DNA of 64,000 nt from Streptomyces rimosus (GTDB taxonomy: Bacteria > Actinomycetota > Actinomycetes > Streptomycetales > Streptomycetaceae): assembly GCF_008704655.1 (NCBI RefSeq), contig NZ_CP023688.1:7074001-7138000 (forward strand). Direction: 5' to 3'. Shown here one piece after another: positions 28,563 through 37,379 of this stretch (position 1 is its first letter; each line of letters begins with the position of its first letter). The notes under the pieces are model-generated. The model was not told the origin of the DNA. It did not search any database and saw only the letters and a list, made by a program, of their open reading frames with translations. The position numbers were made by a program, and so were the translations under genes.

Positions 28563-30371
28563 ATGGCAGCCACATTCGGGCGGCGGCTCCGCAAGGGAGC
28601 GGCCTCGACTGCGGTGGCGGCGCTCGCGCTGGCCGCCCTGACCGCATCCCAGGCCCCGGGAGCGGCCGAGACCAGGGCCGGCAGCGAAACCAAGGACCCG
28701 GCGTCGGCCGGCGACACCCCCATCGACGGCGGATCGCCGTACTACACCGACCTGCCGCCCCTCAACAGCCCCGTGCCGCCCGGCGGTTCGCACGGATCCG
28801 GCGGCCCGGTCGTCACCGGCCCGGCCGAGGCGGGCATACCCGCCACCGTCCTGGACGCGTACAAGAAGGCCGAGGCCGGGGTCGCGCGGACGCAGCCCGG
28901 CTGCCGGCTGCCCTGGCAGCTGCTCGCCGCCATCGGCAAGGTCGAATCCGGCCACGCCCGCGGCGGCGCCGTGGACGCCGAGGGCACCACCCTCCAGCGG
29001 ATCACCGGCCCGCAGCTGAACGGCAAGGGCTTCGCGATGATCGCCGACACCGACCACGGTGTCTTCGACGGCGACACCACGCACGACCGCGCGGTCGGCC
29101 CGATGCAGTTCATCCCCTCGACCTGGTCCAAGGGCGGCCCGGACGGCAAGGGCTGGGGCGCCGACGGCAACGGCGACGGCCTCAAGGACCCCAACAACAT
29201 CTACGACGCGGCCCTCGGCGCCGGCCGCTACCTGTGCGCCAACGGCCGCGACCTGGGCACCCAGGGCGATCTGGACAAGGCCGTCCTCGGCTACAACCCG
29301 TCGCGGGAGTACCTGAACACGGTGCTGACCTGGCTCGCGTTCTACCGCAACGGCACCCACGAGGTGCCCGACGGCAAGGGCCTGCTGCCGGTCCACCGCA
29401 GCCCCGTGGGCAGCGGCAAGGGCGTCGGCCCGACCCCCGGCGCCGGGCACACCCCCGGCCGTACGACCGGACCGGGCGCGGGCCAGAGCGGCAGCACGAC
29501 GCCCAAGCCGGGCGGCAACGGCAGCGGGAAGCCGGGCGGCAGCAAGCCGACGACCCCGCCCAGCACGCCCGGGCCCAAGCCCAGCGACCCGACGAAGCCG
29601 CCCACCACGCCCCCGACCAAGCCGCCGACGAAGCCCACCCCCGCGCCCGTCGCCGCGCTGGAGCAGGTCGGCGCCAAGGACCTCACGGCCACCGCGGGCG
29701 AGGACTTCGGGCAGATCGTGCGCGTACGGGCGAAGGACACCGCGGGCAAGCCGGTCGCGGGTGTGCCCGTCGAGTTCCGTATCGTCGGCGAGACCGGCGC
29801 CCGCTTCCCGGACAAGGCCGACCACGTCACCGTACGGACCGGTGCCGACGGCACCGCCACCGCGCCCCGTATCAACGCGGGCGACAAGGCGGGCAGCTTC
29901 ACCGTCCGGGCGACCGCGGTGGGCCGCAAGGTGCCCGCGTCCGAGGTCGGCGCCACCGTCAAGGCCAAGCCGGCGCCCGCCCCCAAGGCCGACGCGCTGG
30001 CCCGTACGTCCGACGCCAAGCTGACGGCGAAGGCCGGCACCGCGTTCGCCGAGGGCGCCGTCGAGGTCAAGGCCACCTATAAGGGCAAGATCGCGGCGGG
30101 TGCCGCGGTGACCGCGACCATGGTCACCGACGACCCGAAGCACCCCGTCGAGAACGACAAGGGCCCCTACTTCGCGGGCACCGAGGACAAGGGCGCGGGC
30201 AAGGACGCGGACAAGGAGAAGCGGATCCGCAGCCTGACGCTCAAGACGGGTGCCGACGGCCTGCTCAAGCTGCCGGAGATCCGCACCGACCAGCACGCGG
30301 GTACGTTCCTGCTGCGTCTGACCACCGCCGACGGCGCGGTCCTGACCGTCGAGCTGACCGTCACGCCGTAA
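28563..30371 (+). CDS. Secreted lytic murein transglycosylase with C-terminal Ig-like domains
   Basis: 602 residues. A signal peptide is clear (Arg/Lys-rich start, then STAVAALALAALTASQAPGA). The SLT-type lysozyme-like domain covers about residues 95-270, with the catalytic Glu in LAAIGKVESGHARGG near 123, then GPMQFIPSTW and YDAALGAGRYLC. It cleaves peptidoglycan glycan strands. A Pro/Thr/Gly-rich linker (about 285-360) leads to two Big_1-like beta domains (LTATAGEDFGQIVRVRAKD, and a second copy near 480) probably for wall attachment. The ATG at 28563 is preferred because it starts the signal peptide and follows GAGGGGA; frame is open to 28437. Confidence 0.9.
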   Translation: MAATFGRRLRKGAASTAVAALALAALTASQAPGAAETRAGSETKDPASAGDTPIDGGSPYYTDLPPLNSPVPPGGSHGSGGPVVTGPAEAGIPATVLDAYKKAEAGVARTQPGCRLPWQLLAAIGKVESGHARGGAVDAEGTTLQRITGPQLNGKGFAMIADTDHGVFDGDTTHDRAVGPMQFIPSTWSKGGPDGKGWGADGNGDGLKDPNNIYDAALGAGRYLCANGRDLGTQGDLDKAVLGYNPSREYLNTVLTWLAFYRNGTHEVPDGKGLLPVHRSPVGSGKGVGPTPGAGHTPGRTTGPGAGQSGSTTPKPGGNGSGKPGGSKPTTPPSTPGPKPSDPTKPPTTPPTKPPTKPTPAPVAALEQVGAKDLTATAGEDFGQIVRVRAKDTAGKPVAGVPVEFRIVGETGARFPDKADHVTVRTGADGTATAPRINAGDKAGSFTVRATAVGRKVPASEVGATVKAKPAPAPKADALARTSDAKLTAKAGTAFAEGAVEVKATYKGKIAAGAAVTATMVTDDPKHPVENDKGPYFAGTEDKGAGKDADKEKRIRSLTLKTGADGLLKLPEIRTDQHAGTFLLRLTTADGAVLTVELTVTP

Positions 30372-30400
30372 CCACCGCGCCACCACACCGCACCAGACAG

Positions 30401-30447
30401 CCACCACCGTCCCGCTCCCGCCCGAGCCGGACGGCGGTGGCGGTTTT
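30401..30447 (+). terminator. Terminator of the lytic transglycosylase gene
   Basis: CCACCACCGTCC (30401-30412) pairs with GGACGGCGGTGG (30429-30440), one mismatch, followed by CGGTTTT. It lies 30 bp after the stop. Confidence 0.7.
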
Positions 30448-30621
30448 GCTGCCGGACGGCCGGGAGCTGTCGGTGCAACGTGTTCTCATCTGCGCCGCCC
30501 GTTGCTACGGTGCCCCCGCCCCTGACGCCCTATCAGCTCACCGGAGCCCGCGACACGGCACGCGCCCGGCCCCGGGCGCGCGGTACGCCGCCCCGCACCG
30601 CGGCTCCCCGGGAGGCCGAGC

Positions 30622-30756
30622 ATGCGCGCACTGACAGCCGCCGCGATCGGACTGGCCGCGGCCTTCGCCCTCGTCCTCGCCCTCACCGCGGCCGGCGCGC
30701 CCAGTGGCGAGACCTCCCCGGAACCCCTGCGCACCACCGTCCCCGCACACCCCTGA
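30622..30756 (+). CDS. SPW_0924-type small membrane/secreted protein
   Basis: A 44-residue ORF, MRALTAAAIGLAAAFALVLA at its start, then ALTAAGAPSGETSPEPLRTT and a short tail. One hydrophobic helix (about 4-24) is followed by a Pro/Thr-rich tail; it could be a cleaved signal peptide or a tail-exposed membrane anchor. It resembles the SPW_0924 family of very short Streptomyces proteins, of unknown role. GGGAGG lies 9 nt before the ATG. It ends 18 bp before the DUF3068 gene, so the two are probably co-transcribed. Confidence 0.75.
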   Translation: MRALTAAAIGLAAAFALVLALTAAGAPSGETSPEPLRTTVPAHP

Positions 30757-30774
30757 GGGAGGGACGCCGCCGCC

Positions 30775-31767
30775 ATGCGACGCAAAGCCAGCCTGGTCCT
30801 GCTCGCGTTCGCCGTCTTCTTCGCCGCACTGTCCCCGCTGCTGCGCTGGTACGCCTTCCCGCGCCTCGCCAAGATCCCGCCGAACCAGTACCAGGCCACG
30901 GTGCTGGAGGCGAAGCCCGCCACCCTCCTCGACTACGGCACGATGCGGGCCCGGCAGGTCCCCAAGGTCTCCATCGTGCAGACGCTCAAGGGCAACGTCG
31001 AGGAGTCCGAACGCATCGAGAAGACCGCCGGCCGGGACGTGGTGGTCTGGGACGCGCTCTCGCACGTCGCCGGACCCGACGGCAAGATGGTCTCCCAGAT
31101 CCCCGAGCGCTACATCTTCGACGCCCACACCCAGGAACCCGTGCACGCCACCGGCGAGATGGTCGACGGCGATCCCGTACGGCGTACCGGCATCGAGTAC
31201 AAATGGCCGTTCCTCACGGAACAGCGGGACTACGACTACTTCGACGCGCAGACCCGCACCAGCGCCCCCATCCACTACAAGGGCGTCCGCACCTTCCGCG
31301 GCCTGGACGTCTACTACTTCGAGCAGACCATCCCCTGGACCAAAGTGCCCTTCCCGAAGAAGCTGCCGGTGCAGGGCATCACCTCGGAGGCCGTCGCGAA
31401 ATCCGGCACCATCCGGTGGTACAGCACCAAGCGGATGTTCTGGGTGGAGCCGGTCACCGGCGCGCCCGTCAACGGGGAGGAGATCCACCGGGAGGAGCTG
31501 CGCGGCGGCGCCCTCGTGCCCGGCGGCGGCAAGGTCACCGCCTTCTCCGGGCACGTGAAGATGCGGCCGGACTACGTGACCGCCACGGTCGACCTCGTCA
31601 CCTCCCAGCGCCGGCTCGTCCTGCTCCTCACCAGCTACCTCCCGTGGGGCTTCCTCGCCCTCGGCGCCGCGCTCCTCACGCTCGGCCTGGTTTTAGAGGC
31701 CCGGGGGCGGCGCCCGGAGCAGCACGGTACGGAACCGGACCGCTCCGAACGGGTCAGCCCCGCCTGA
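30775..31767 (+). CDS. DUF3068 family membrane-anchored protein (contains a TTA codon)
   Basis: 330 residues of the DUF3068 family, found across actinobacteria with no firm function. An N-terminal helix (KASLVLLAFAVFFAALSPLL) and a C-terminal helix (LPWGFLALGAALLTLGLVLE) flank a large extracellular region containing QYQATVLEA, LTEQRDYDYFD and VYYFEQTIPWT. Codon 307 (31693-31695) is TTA, rare in Streptomyces and read by bldA tRNA, implying developmental control. GAGGGAGGGA lies upstream of the ATG. Its last 14 bp overlap the convergent hrpB gene. Confidence 0.88.
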   Translation: MRRKASLVLLAFAVFFAALSPLLRWYAFPRLAKIPPNQYQATVLEAKPATLLDYGTMRARQVPKVSIVQTLKGNVEESERIEKTAGRDVVVWDALSHVAGPDGKMVSQIPERYIFDAHTQEPVHATGEMVDGDPVRRTGIEYKWPFLTEQRDYDYFDAQTRTSAPIHYKGVRTFRGLDVYYFEQTIPWTKVPFPKKLPVQGITSEAVAKSGTIRWYSTKRMFWVEPVTGAPVNGEEIHREELRGGALVPGGGKVTAFSGHVKMRPDYVTATVDLVTSQRRLVLLLTSYLPWGFLALGAALLTLGLVLEARGRRPEQHGTEPDRSERVSPA

Positions 31768-34321
31768 GACGCGCCGTCGTGTGCCGGGTCGGCTGCGCGG
31801 CGGAGGGGTCCTCCGGCCAGGGGTGCTTCGGGTAGCGGCCGCGCAGCTCGGCCCGTACGGACCGGTAACCGTCCCGCCAGAAGGACGCCAGGTCGGCCGT
31901 CACGGCGGCCGGGCGCCCGGCGGGCGACAGCAGATGGACGAGTACGGGCACGCGCCCGTCCGCCACCCGCGGGGACTCCTGCCAGCCGAACAACTCCTGG
32001 AGCTTGACGGCCAGCACCGGCTGCTCGCCGCCGTAGTCCACCCGTATCCGCGACCCGCTCGGCACCTCGATCCGCTCCGGCGCCAGCTCGTCGAAGCGCA
32101 CCGCCGCACCGCTCGCCCACGGCAGCAGCCGGGACAGCGCCTGGCCCGCGTCGATCCGTTCCAGATCGGCGCGCCGCTTCGCGCGGCTCAGCTCCACGTC
32201 CAGCCACGTGTCGAGCCCGGCCAGCAGTGCCGCGTCCGACACGTCCGGCCACTCGCCGCCCAACTCACGGTGCAGGAACGCCATCCGGTCCCGCAGCGCC
32301 CGCGCGCCATCGGTCCAGCGCAGCAGCCCCGGGCCCTCCCGGCGCAGCCCGTCCGCCAGCGCTTCCCGTACAAGGCCGGGGGCGGGGGAGCGCAGCGGGC
32401 GGGCGACCAGTTCGATGGCGCCGAGCCGCTCGACGGAGCGGGCCACCACGTCCCCGTCGGCCCAGTGGACCTCCTCGCCCGCCGCGTACAGCGCCCCGGC
32501 CGCCGCGCGCGCCGTGTCCTCGTCGATCTCCGCCGCCAGCCGCACCCGCGCGGACGCCGCCGCCACGGGCCGGTCGGCGACCGCCACCGCCAGCCACGGC
32601 GCGCTCCGCAGCCGCGATCCGTCCCCCAGCCCGGCGCCGGTACCGGACGCCATCAGGAACGCGCCCGCGCCCCGGGCCCGCGCCACCCGCTCGGGGAACG
32701 CCAGCGCGGCCACCAGACCGACGGCCGCGTCGTCGGAGCCCTGCGCCGCCTCGGGAGGGGCTTCCGTACGTGTGCCGCCCGCGCCCGCCACCGCCGAGGC
32801 CAGCCTGCGGGCCTCCTGGCGCCAGCGGGCGCCGTACGCGTCCTGCCCGCGCCGGGCCGTACGCCACGCGGCGGCCAGATCGTCCCCGTACTCCCGCGGC
32901 GGCTCCTCGCTCAGGAGCGCGACCACCTCCGCCGCGCGCCGGTCGCCGATCCGGCGCGCGCCGTCCAGCAGGGCGCGCGCGAGGCGCGGGTGCAGGCCGA
33001 GCCGGGACATCCGTACGCCACGGTCCGTGACCCGGCCGTCCGCGCCCACCGCGCCGATCGCGGTCAGCACCTCGCGCGCGGCGGCCAGCGCGCCCGCGGG
33101 CGGCGCGTCGAGCAGAGCCAGACCGGCCGCGTCCGGATCACCCCAGCAGGCGGCCTGCAGCGCGAACGCGGTGAGGTCCGCGACCTTGATCTCCGGCGCC
33201 GGGAAACGCGGCAGCCGCGCGTCCTCGCCCTCGGACCAGCAGCGGTAGACCGCCCCCGGCGCCTCGCGCCCGGCCCGCCCCGCGCGCTGCCGGGCCGACG
33301 CCTGGGAAGCCCGTACGGTCGTCAGTGCGCTCAGCCCGCGCGCGTGATCCGTACGGGGCTCCCGCGCCAGCCCGCAGTCCACGACCACCCGTACGCCCGG
33401 CACCGTCAGGCTCGACTCGGCCACCGACGTCGCCAGCACCACCCGCCGCCCGGGGCCGCCGGACAGCACCGCGTCCTGTACGGCGGCCGACGCCCGCCCG
33501 TGCACTTGCAAAACCTCGGTGCCGTCACCCGCGACATCGCCCAACTGCCCCGCCACCCGCGCGATCTCCCCCACGCCCGGCAGGAAACAGAGCACATCGC
33601 CCGAGCGCTCGCGCAGCGCCCGCCGCACCGTCGCCGCGACGTGCCCGAGCAGCGCCGGATCGACCCGCATGCCGTGCGCGGGCCGCACCGGCCGCTCCGG
33701 CGGTGCCCAGACGACCTCCACGGGGTGCGCGACCCCCGCGGCCTCCACCACCGGGGCCGGGCCGCCGTCCGCGCCGTCCCCGCCCAGCAGCCCGGCCCAG
33801 CCCGCCGCGTCCGTCGTCGCCGAGGCCGCGATCAGCCGCAGCTCCGGACGGAGCGTGGCCCGTACGTCCAGGAGGAAGGCGGCGGCGGTGTCGGCGTCCA
33901 GGTGCCGTTCGTGGCACTCGTCCAGCATGACCGCGTCGACACCCGACAGTTCGGGGTCCCGCTGCAACCGTTGCAGCAGCACACCGGTGGTCACGACCTC
34001 GACGACCGTACGGGGGCCCACCCGGCGCTCGCCGCGCACGGTGAAGCCGACCCGTTCACCCACTTGCTCACCCAGCAGCCACGCCATCCGCCGGGCGGCG
34101 GCACGGGCCGCGATCCGGCGTGGCTCGGCGACGATCACCCGGCAGTGACCGGTGGGGGCCTCCGCCCCGGCCAGACCGGCAAGGGTCAGCGGCACCAGCG
34201 TCGTCTTGCCGGTGCCCGGTGGCGCACACAGCACCGCCGCGCCGTGCCCGTCCAGCGCTTGTTGGAGCGCGGGGAGGGCAGTGCGTACGGGGAGCTGGGC
34301 GAGGGCGTCGTGGCGGATCAC
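31754..34321 (-). CDS. hrpB: ATP-dependent helicase HrpB
   Basis: 855 residues, close to the usual HrpB length. It starts LPVRTALPALQQAL, then motif I APPGTGKTTLVPL near residue 34, motif II LDECHERHLD (DECH rather than DEAH) near 137, motif III SATTD, and late motifs VVLATSVAESSLTVPGVR and RQRAGRAGREAPG. The C-terminal HrpB-specific region is complete (LPWASGAAVRFDELAPERIE near 745). HrpB is a DEAH-type RNA helicase-like protein of uncertain role. The GTG at 34321 is chosen because it gives the family start IRHDALAQLPV; the frame remains open upstream through repeats. Confidence 0.93.
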   Translation of the reverse strand: MIRHDALAQLPVRTALPALQQALDGHGAAVLCAPPGTGKTTLVPLTLAGLAGAEAPTGHCRVIVAEPRRIAARAAARRMAWLLGEQVGERVGFTVRGERRVGPRTVVEVVTTGVLLQRLQRDPELSGVDAVMLDECHERHLDADTAAAFLLDVRATLRPELRLIAASATTDAAGWAGLLGGDGADGGPAPVVEAAGVAHPVEVVWAPPERPVRPAHGMRVDPALLGHVAATVRRALRERSGDVLCFLPGVGEIARVAGQLGDVAGDGTEVLQVHGRASAAVQDAVLSGGPGRRVVLATSVAESSLTVPGVRVVVDCGLAREPRTDHARGLSALTTVRASQASARQRAGRAGREAPGAVYRCWSEGEDARLPRFPAPEIKVADLTAFALQAACWGDPDAAGLALLDAPPAGALAAAREVLTAIGAVGADGRVTDRGVRMSRLGLHPRLARALLDGARRIGDRRAAEVVALLSEEPPREYGDDLAAAWRTARRGQDAYGARWRQEARRLASAVAGAGGTRTEAPPEAAQGSDDAAVGLVAALAFPERVARARGAGAFLMASGTGAGLGDGSRLRSAPWLAVAVADRPVAAASARVRLAAEIDEDTARAAAGALYAAGEEVHWADGDVVARSVERLGAIELVARPLRSPAPGLVREALADGLRREGPGLLRWTDGARALRDRMAFLHRELGGEWPDVSDAALLAGLDTWLDVELSRAKRRADLERIDAGQALSRLLPWASGAAVRFDELAPERIEVPSGSRIRVDYGGEQPVLAVKLQELFGWQESPRVADGRVPVLVHLLSPAGRPAAVTADLASFWRDGYRSVRAELRGRYPKHPWPEDPSAAQPTRHTTARLRRG

Positions 34322-34329
34322 GTCACCAG

Positions 34330-34378
34330 TTTCCCGGACCGGGCTGTGACGGTTTTTCCCGGACCGGGCTGTGACGGT
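34330..34378. repeat. Tandem 25-bp repeat upstream of hrpB
   Basis: Two exact 24-bp copies beginning TTTCCCGGACCGGGCTGTG (34330-34353 and 34355-34378) at a 25-bp period, immediately before the hrpB start. Each contains the palindrome CCCGGACCGGG-like core, which may bind a regulator. Confidence 0.7.
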
Positions 34379-34423
34379 CGGTGGTGGATCGGTCCGTGGT
34401 GGTTGGGGCAGTGCTGGTTGGGG

Positions 34424-34485
34424 CCGGCCATTCCGTACCGGCCGGTCCCGTCCCGACCGGCACCGGCCGTTCCGTACCGGCCGGT
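34424..34485. repeat. Direct repeat with internal palindromes
   Basis: CCGGCCATTCCGTACCGGCC-type 23-mers at 34424-34446 and 34463-34485 (one mismatch, period 39) between the methyltransferase 3' end and hrpB. Self-complementary GGCCGGT/ACCGGCC elements could form hairpins ending transcription from the methyltransferase gene. Confidence 0.6.
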
Positions 34486-34503
34486 GCCGAACCGTTCCTC
34501 CGG

Positions 34504-35346
34504 TCAGTCCGCCACGCAGACGAAGATCGCCGTACCGGGGATCAGGTTCCCGCGCAGCGGCGACCAGCCACCCCACTCCTGGGAGTTCCACTCCGGCCAC
34601 TCCGGCTCGACCAGGTCCACCAGCCGGAAGCCCGCCGCGGCCACGTCCCGCACCCGGTCGCCCAGCGTCCGGTGATGCTCCACGTACACCGCGCGGCCCG
34701 TCGCGTCCTGCTCGACATAGGGCGTGCGGTCGAAGTACGACGCGCCGACGCTCAGCCCCTCCGGGCCCGGCTCGTCGGGGAAGGCCCAGCGAATGGGGTG
34801 GGTCACCGAGAAGACCCAGCGCCCGCCCGGCCGCAGCACCCGCCGCACCTCGCGCAGCACCCGCACCGGATCGGCGACGAAAGGAATCGCCCCGTACGCG
34901 GAACAGGCCAGGTCGAAGGAGGCGTCGCGGAAGGGCAGCGCGCCGGCGTCCGCCTCGACCAGCTCGACCGGCCCCGACACGCCGGGCGCCGGGCCGTCGG
35001 CCTCCGCTCCCGTACCGATGCGCAGCGCGTGCTGGAGCTGGCGGTGCGAGAGGTCGAGCGCCACCGGACGGGCGCCCTGCGCCGCCAGCCAGCGCGAGCA
35101 CTGGGCCGCGCCCGCCCCGATCTCCAGGACGCGCCGTCCCTTCAGCTCCGCCGCGGGCCCCAGCAGCCCGGCCTCCGCCTCGTCCAGCCCCTCGGGACCC
35201 CATACGAAACGGTCGTCCCCCAGGAACGCTCCGTGCTCGTTCTGGTACTCGTCCGCATTGCGGTCCCACCAGCCGCGGCTGGCCCGGCTGCTCTCCGTGT
35301 CCGAGGCGGCACGTCGTGTCGCCTCCGGCTCGTGCTCTTGGATCAT
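34504..35346 (-). CDS. Class I SAM-dependent methyltransferase
   Basis: About 280 residues with a Rossmann methyltransferase core: SAM motif I VLEIGAGAAQCSRWLA near residue 77, acidic motif II VALDLSHRQL, motif IV DLACSAYGAIPFV near 145, and the post-core RVLRPGGRWVFSVTHPI. The N-terminal stretch WWDRNADEYQNEHGAFLG is common in UbiE-like actinobacterial methyltransferases. The substrate is unknown. The ATG at 35346 is preferred; an upstream start at 35421 would add 25 low-complexity residues. Confidence 0.85.
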   Translation of the reverse strand: MIQEHEPEATRRAASDTESSRASRGWWDRNADEYQNEHGAFLGDDRFVWGPEGLDEAEAGLLGPAAELKGRRVLEIGAGAAQCSRWLAAQGARPVALDLSHRQLQHALRIGTGAEADGPAPGVSGPVELVEADAGALPFRDASFDLACSAYGAIPFVADPVRVLREVRRVLRPGGRWVFSVTHPIRWAFPDEPGPEGLSVGASYFDRTPYVEQDATGRAVYVEHHRTLGDRVRDVAAAGFRLVDLVEPEWPEWNSQEWGGWSPLRGNLIPGTAIFVCVAD

Positions 35347-35719
35347 CGCGCCCGTCGTCGTACTCTTCGCTGAGCTTGTGGCTGCCGGTCTCGGCGGGGC
35401 CTCGTTGGCCTCGCGGAACATGGCGTGTGCCGGTTATGGGGCGTTCCGCCCCGGGTGTGCGCCTTCGCGCATTGACCGTGTCCGGCTGCCCCCGTATGCT
35501 ACAAGTTGCGCTGCGGGCCTGCGCACCTCAGACGGAGCAGGTCGCGCTCGCATCTGTATGTATGTCCCCTCGGTTTTCGGGATGCTGCCGGGGCTTCGGT
35601 TGGTTCGGAGTTCCTTGCTCAAACATCCTTGACGCTGTCCGGTCTTATGCAGAAGCGATACAGGCTCCCGGCGTAGCAGTACCTACGACTTCAATGTCCG
35701 TACCGGAGCCCTTTCCCAC
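35347..35719. other. rpsA promoter and leader region
   Basis: 373 bp without a gene between divergent methyltransferase and rpsA. It contains a near-consensus sigma-HrdB promoter (35472-35500) and then a 5' leader of about 210 nt. No tRNA-like or riboswitch fold was recognised; the leader may regulate S1 autogenously, as in other bacteria, but that is inference. Confidence 0.6.
35472..35500 (+). promoter_or_regulatory. Vegetative promoter of rpsA
   Basis: TTGACC (35472-35477), a 17-nt spacer, then TATGCT (35495-35500). This is close to the HrdB consensus TTGACA-N17-TATAAT and predicts a start near 35507. Confidence 0.75.
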
Positions 35720-37231
35720 ATGACGAGCAGCACCGAGACCACCGCCACCACCCCGCAGGTTGCGGTCAACGACATCGGTAACGAGGAAGCCTTCCTCGCC
35801 GCGATCGACGAGACGATCAAGTACTTCAACGACGGCGACATCGTCGACGGCGTCATCGTGAAGGTCGACCGGGACGAGGTCCTGCTCGACATCGGTTACA
35901 AGACCGAAGGCGTTATCCCGAGCCGCGAGCTCTCGATCAAGCACGACGTCGACCCCAACGAGGTCGTCGCCGTCGGTGACGAGATCGAGGCCCTTGTTCT
36001 CCAGAAGGAGGACAAGGAAGGCCGCCTGATCCTCTCGAAGAAGCGCGCCCAGTACGAGCGTGCCTGGGGCACCATCGAGAAGATCAAGGAAGAGGACGGG
36101 ATCGTCACCGGTACCGTCATCGAGGTCGTCAAGGGTGGTCTCATCCTCGACATCGGCCTCCGTGGCTTCCTGCCGGCCTCCCTGGTCGAGATGCGCCGCG
36201 TGCGCGACCTGCAGCCCTACGTGGGCAAGGAGCTCGAGGCCAAGATCATCGAGCTGGACAAGAACCGCAACAACGTGGTCCTGTCCCGCCGTGCCTGGCT
36301 GGAGCAGACCCAGAGCGAGGTCCGCCAGACCTTCCTCACCACCCTCCAGAAGGGCCAGGTGCGCTCCGGCGTCGTCTCCTCCATCGTCAACTTCGGTGCC
36401 TTCGTGGACCTGGGTGGCGTCGACGGTCTGGTCCACGTCTCCGAGCTGTCCTGGAAGCACATCGACCACCCGTCCGAGGTCGTCGAGGTCGGCCAGGAGG
36501 TCACGGTCGAGGTCCTGGACGTCGACATGGACCGCGAGCGCGTGTCCCTGTCGCTCAAGGCGACCCAGGAAGACCCGTGGCAGCAGTTCGCCCGGACCCA
36601 CCAGATCGGTCAGGTCGTCCCGGGTAAGGTCACCAAGCTCGTGCCGTTCGGTGCGTTCGTCCGCGTGGACGAGGGCATCGAGGGCCTGGTCCACATCTCC
36701 GAGCTGGCCGAGCGCCACGTGGAGATCCCGGAGCAGGTCGTCCAGGTCAACGACGAGATCTTCGTCAAGGTCATCGACATCGACCTGGAGCGTCGCCGGA
36801 TCTCGCTGTCGCTGAAGCAGGCCAACGAGTCCTTCGGCGCCGACCCGACGGCGGTCGAGTTCGACCCGACCCTGTACGGCATGGCCGCGTCGTACGACGA
36901 CCAGGGCAACTACATCTACCCCGAGGGCTTCGACCCCGAGACCAACGACTGGCTGCCGGGCTACGAGGCCCAGCGCGAGGCGTGGGAGACCCAGTACGCC
37001 GAGGCGCAGCAGCGCTTCGAGCAGCACCAGGCCCAGGTCATCAAGTCCCGCGAGGCCGACGAGCAGGCTGCGGCCGAGGGCGCGGCGGCCCCGGCGGCCG
37101 GCGGCAACGCCGGTGGCGGCAACGTCTCCGGTGGCTCGTACTCCTCGGAGTCGACGGACAACTCCGGCGCCCTGGCGTCGGACGAGGCCCTGGCCGCGCT
37201 GCGCGAGAAGCTGGCCGGCGGCCAGAGCTGA
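35720..37231 (+). CDS. rpsA: 30S ribosomal protein S1
   Basis: 503 residues with four S1 RNA-binding repeats: IVDGVIVKVDRDEVLLDIGY near residue 40, VTGTVIEVVKGGLILDIG near 126, RSGVVSSIVNFGAFVDLGG near 214, and VPGKVTKLVPFGAFVRVDEG near 299. Four repeats is the actinobacterial form; enterobacterial S1 has six. The C-terminal 110 residues are acidic and Gly/Ser/Ala-rich. S1 recruits mRNA to the 30S subunit. It has its own vegetative promoter and a clear terminator, and codon use is strongly biased as in other highly expressed genes. Confidence 0.98.
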   Translation: MTSSTETTATTPQVAVNDIGNEEAFLAAIDETIKYFNDGDIVDGVIVKVDRDEVLLDIGYKTEGVIPSRELSIKHDVDPNEVVAVGDEIEALVLQKEDKEGRLILSKKRAQYERAWGTIEKIKEEDGIVTGTVIEVVKGGLILDIGLRGFLPASLVEMRRVRDLQPYVGKELEAKIIELDKNRNNVVLSRRAWLEQTQSEVRQTFLTTLQKGQVRSGVVSSIVNFGAFVDLGGVDGLVHVSELSWKHIDHPSEVVEVGQEVTVEVLDVDMDRERVSLSLKATQEDPWQQFARTHQIGQVVPGKVTKLVPFGAFVRVDEGIEGLVHISELAERHVEIPEQVVQVNDEIFVKVIDIDLERRRISLSLKQANESFGADPTAVEFDPTLYGMAASYDDQGNYIYPEGFDPETNDWLPGYEAQREAWETQYAEAQQRFEQHQAQVIKSREADEQAAAEGAAAPAAGGNAGGGNVSGGSYSSESTDNSGALASDEALAALREKLAGGQS

Positions 37232-37285
37232 ACGCGTCAGCCGGTAGGCGCTGACCGGGTTTCCGGCAGCGGCCGGTAGGACATG

Positions 37286-37316
37286 GAAGGCCCGCTCCCT
37301 TTGGGGGCGGGCCTTC
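37286..37316 (+). terminator. rpsA terminator
   Basis: GAAGGCCCGC (37286-37295) pairs with GCGGGCCTTC (37307-37316), extended by TCCC/GGGG, with a short TTTG loop and followed by TTCGTGTTC. Confidence 0.85.
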
Positions 37317-37379
37317 TTCGTGTTCGGAGGATGGGGGTACGGGGTGGTCGGGGGTGATGTTCGCAGTTTGGGGGGCGGT

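Noticed and set aside
30468..30490. CTGTCGGTG as a further damage promoter
   Set aside because: The position 8 nt downstream is TCTCAT, not TAnnnT, and no start codon follows at leaderless distance.
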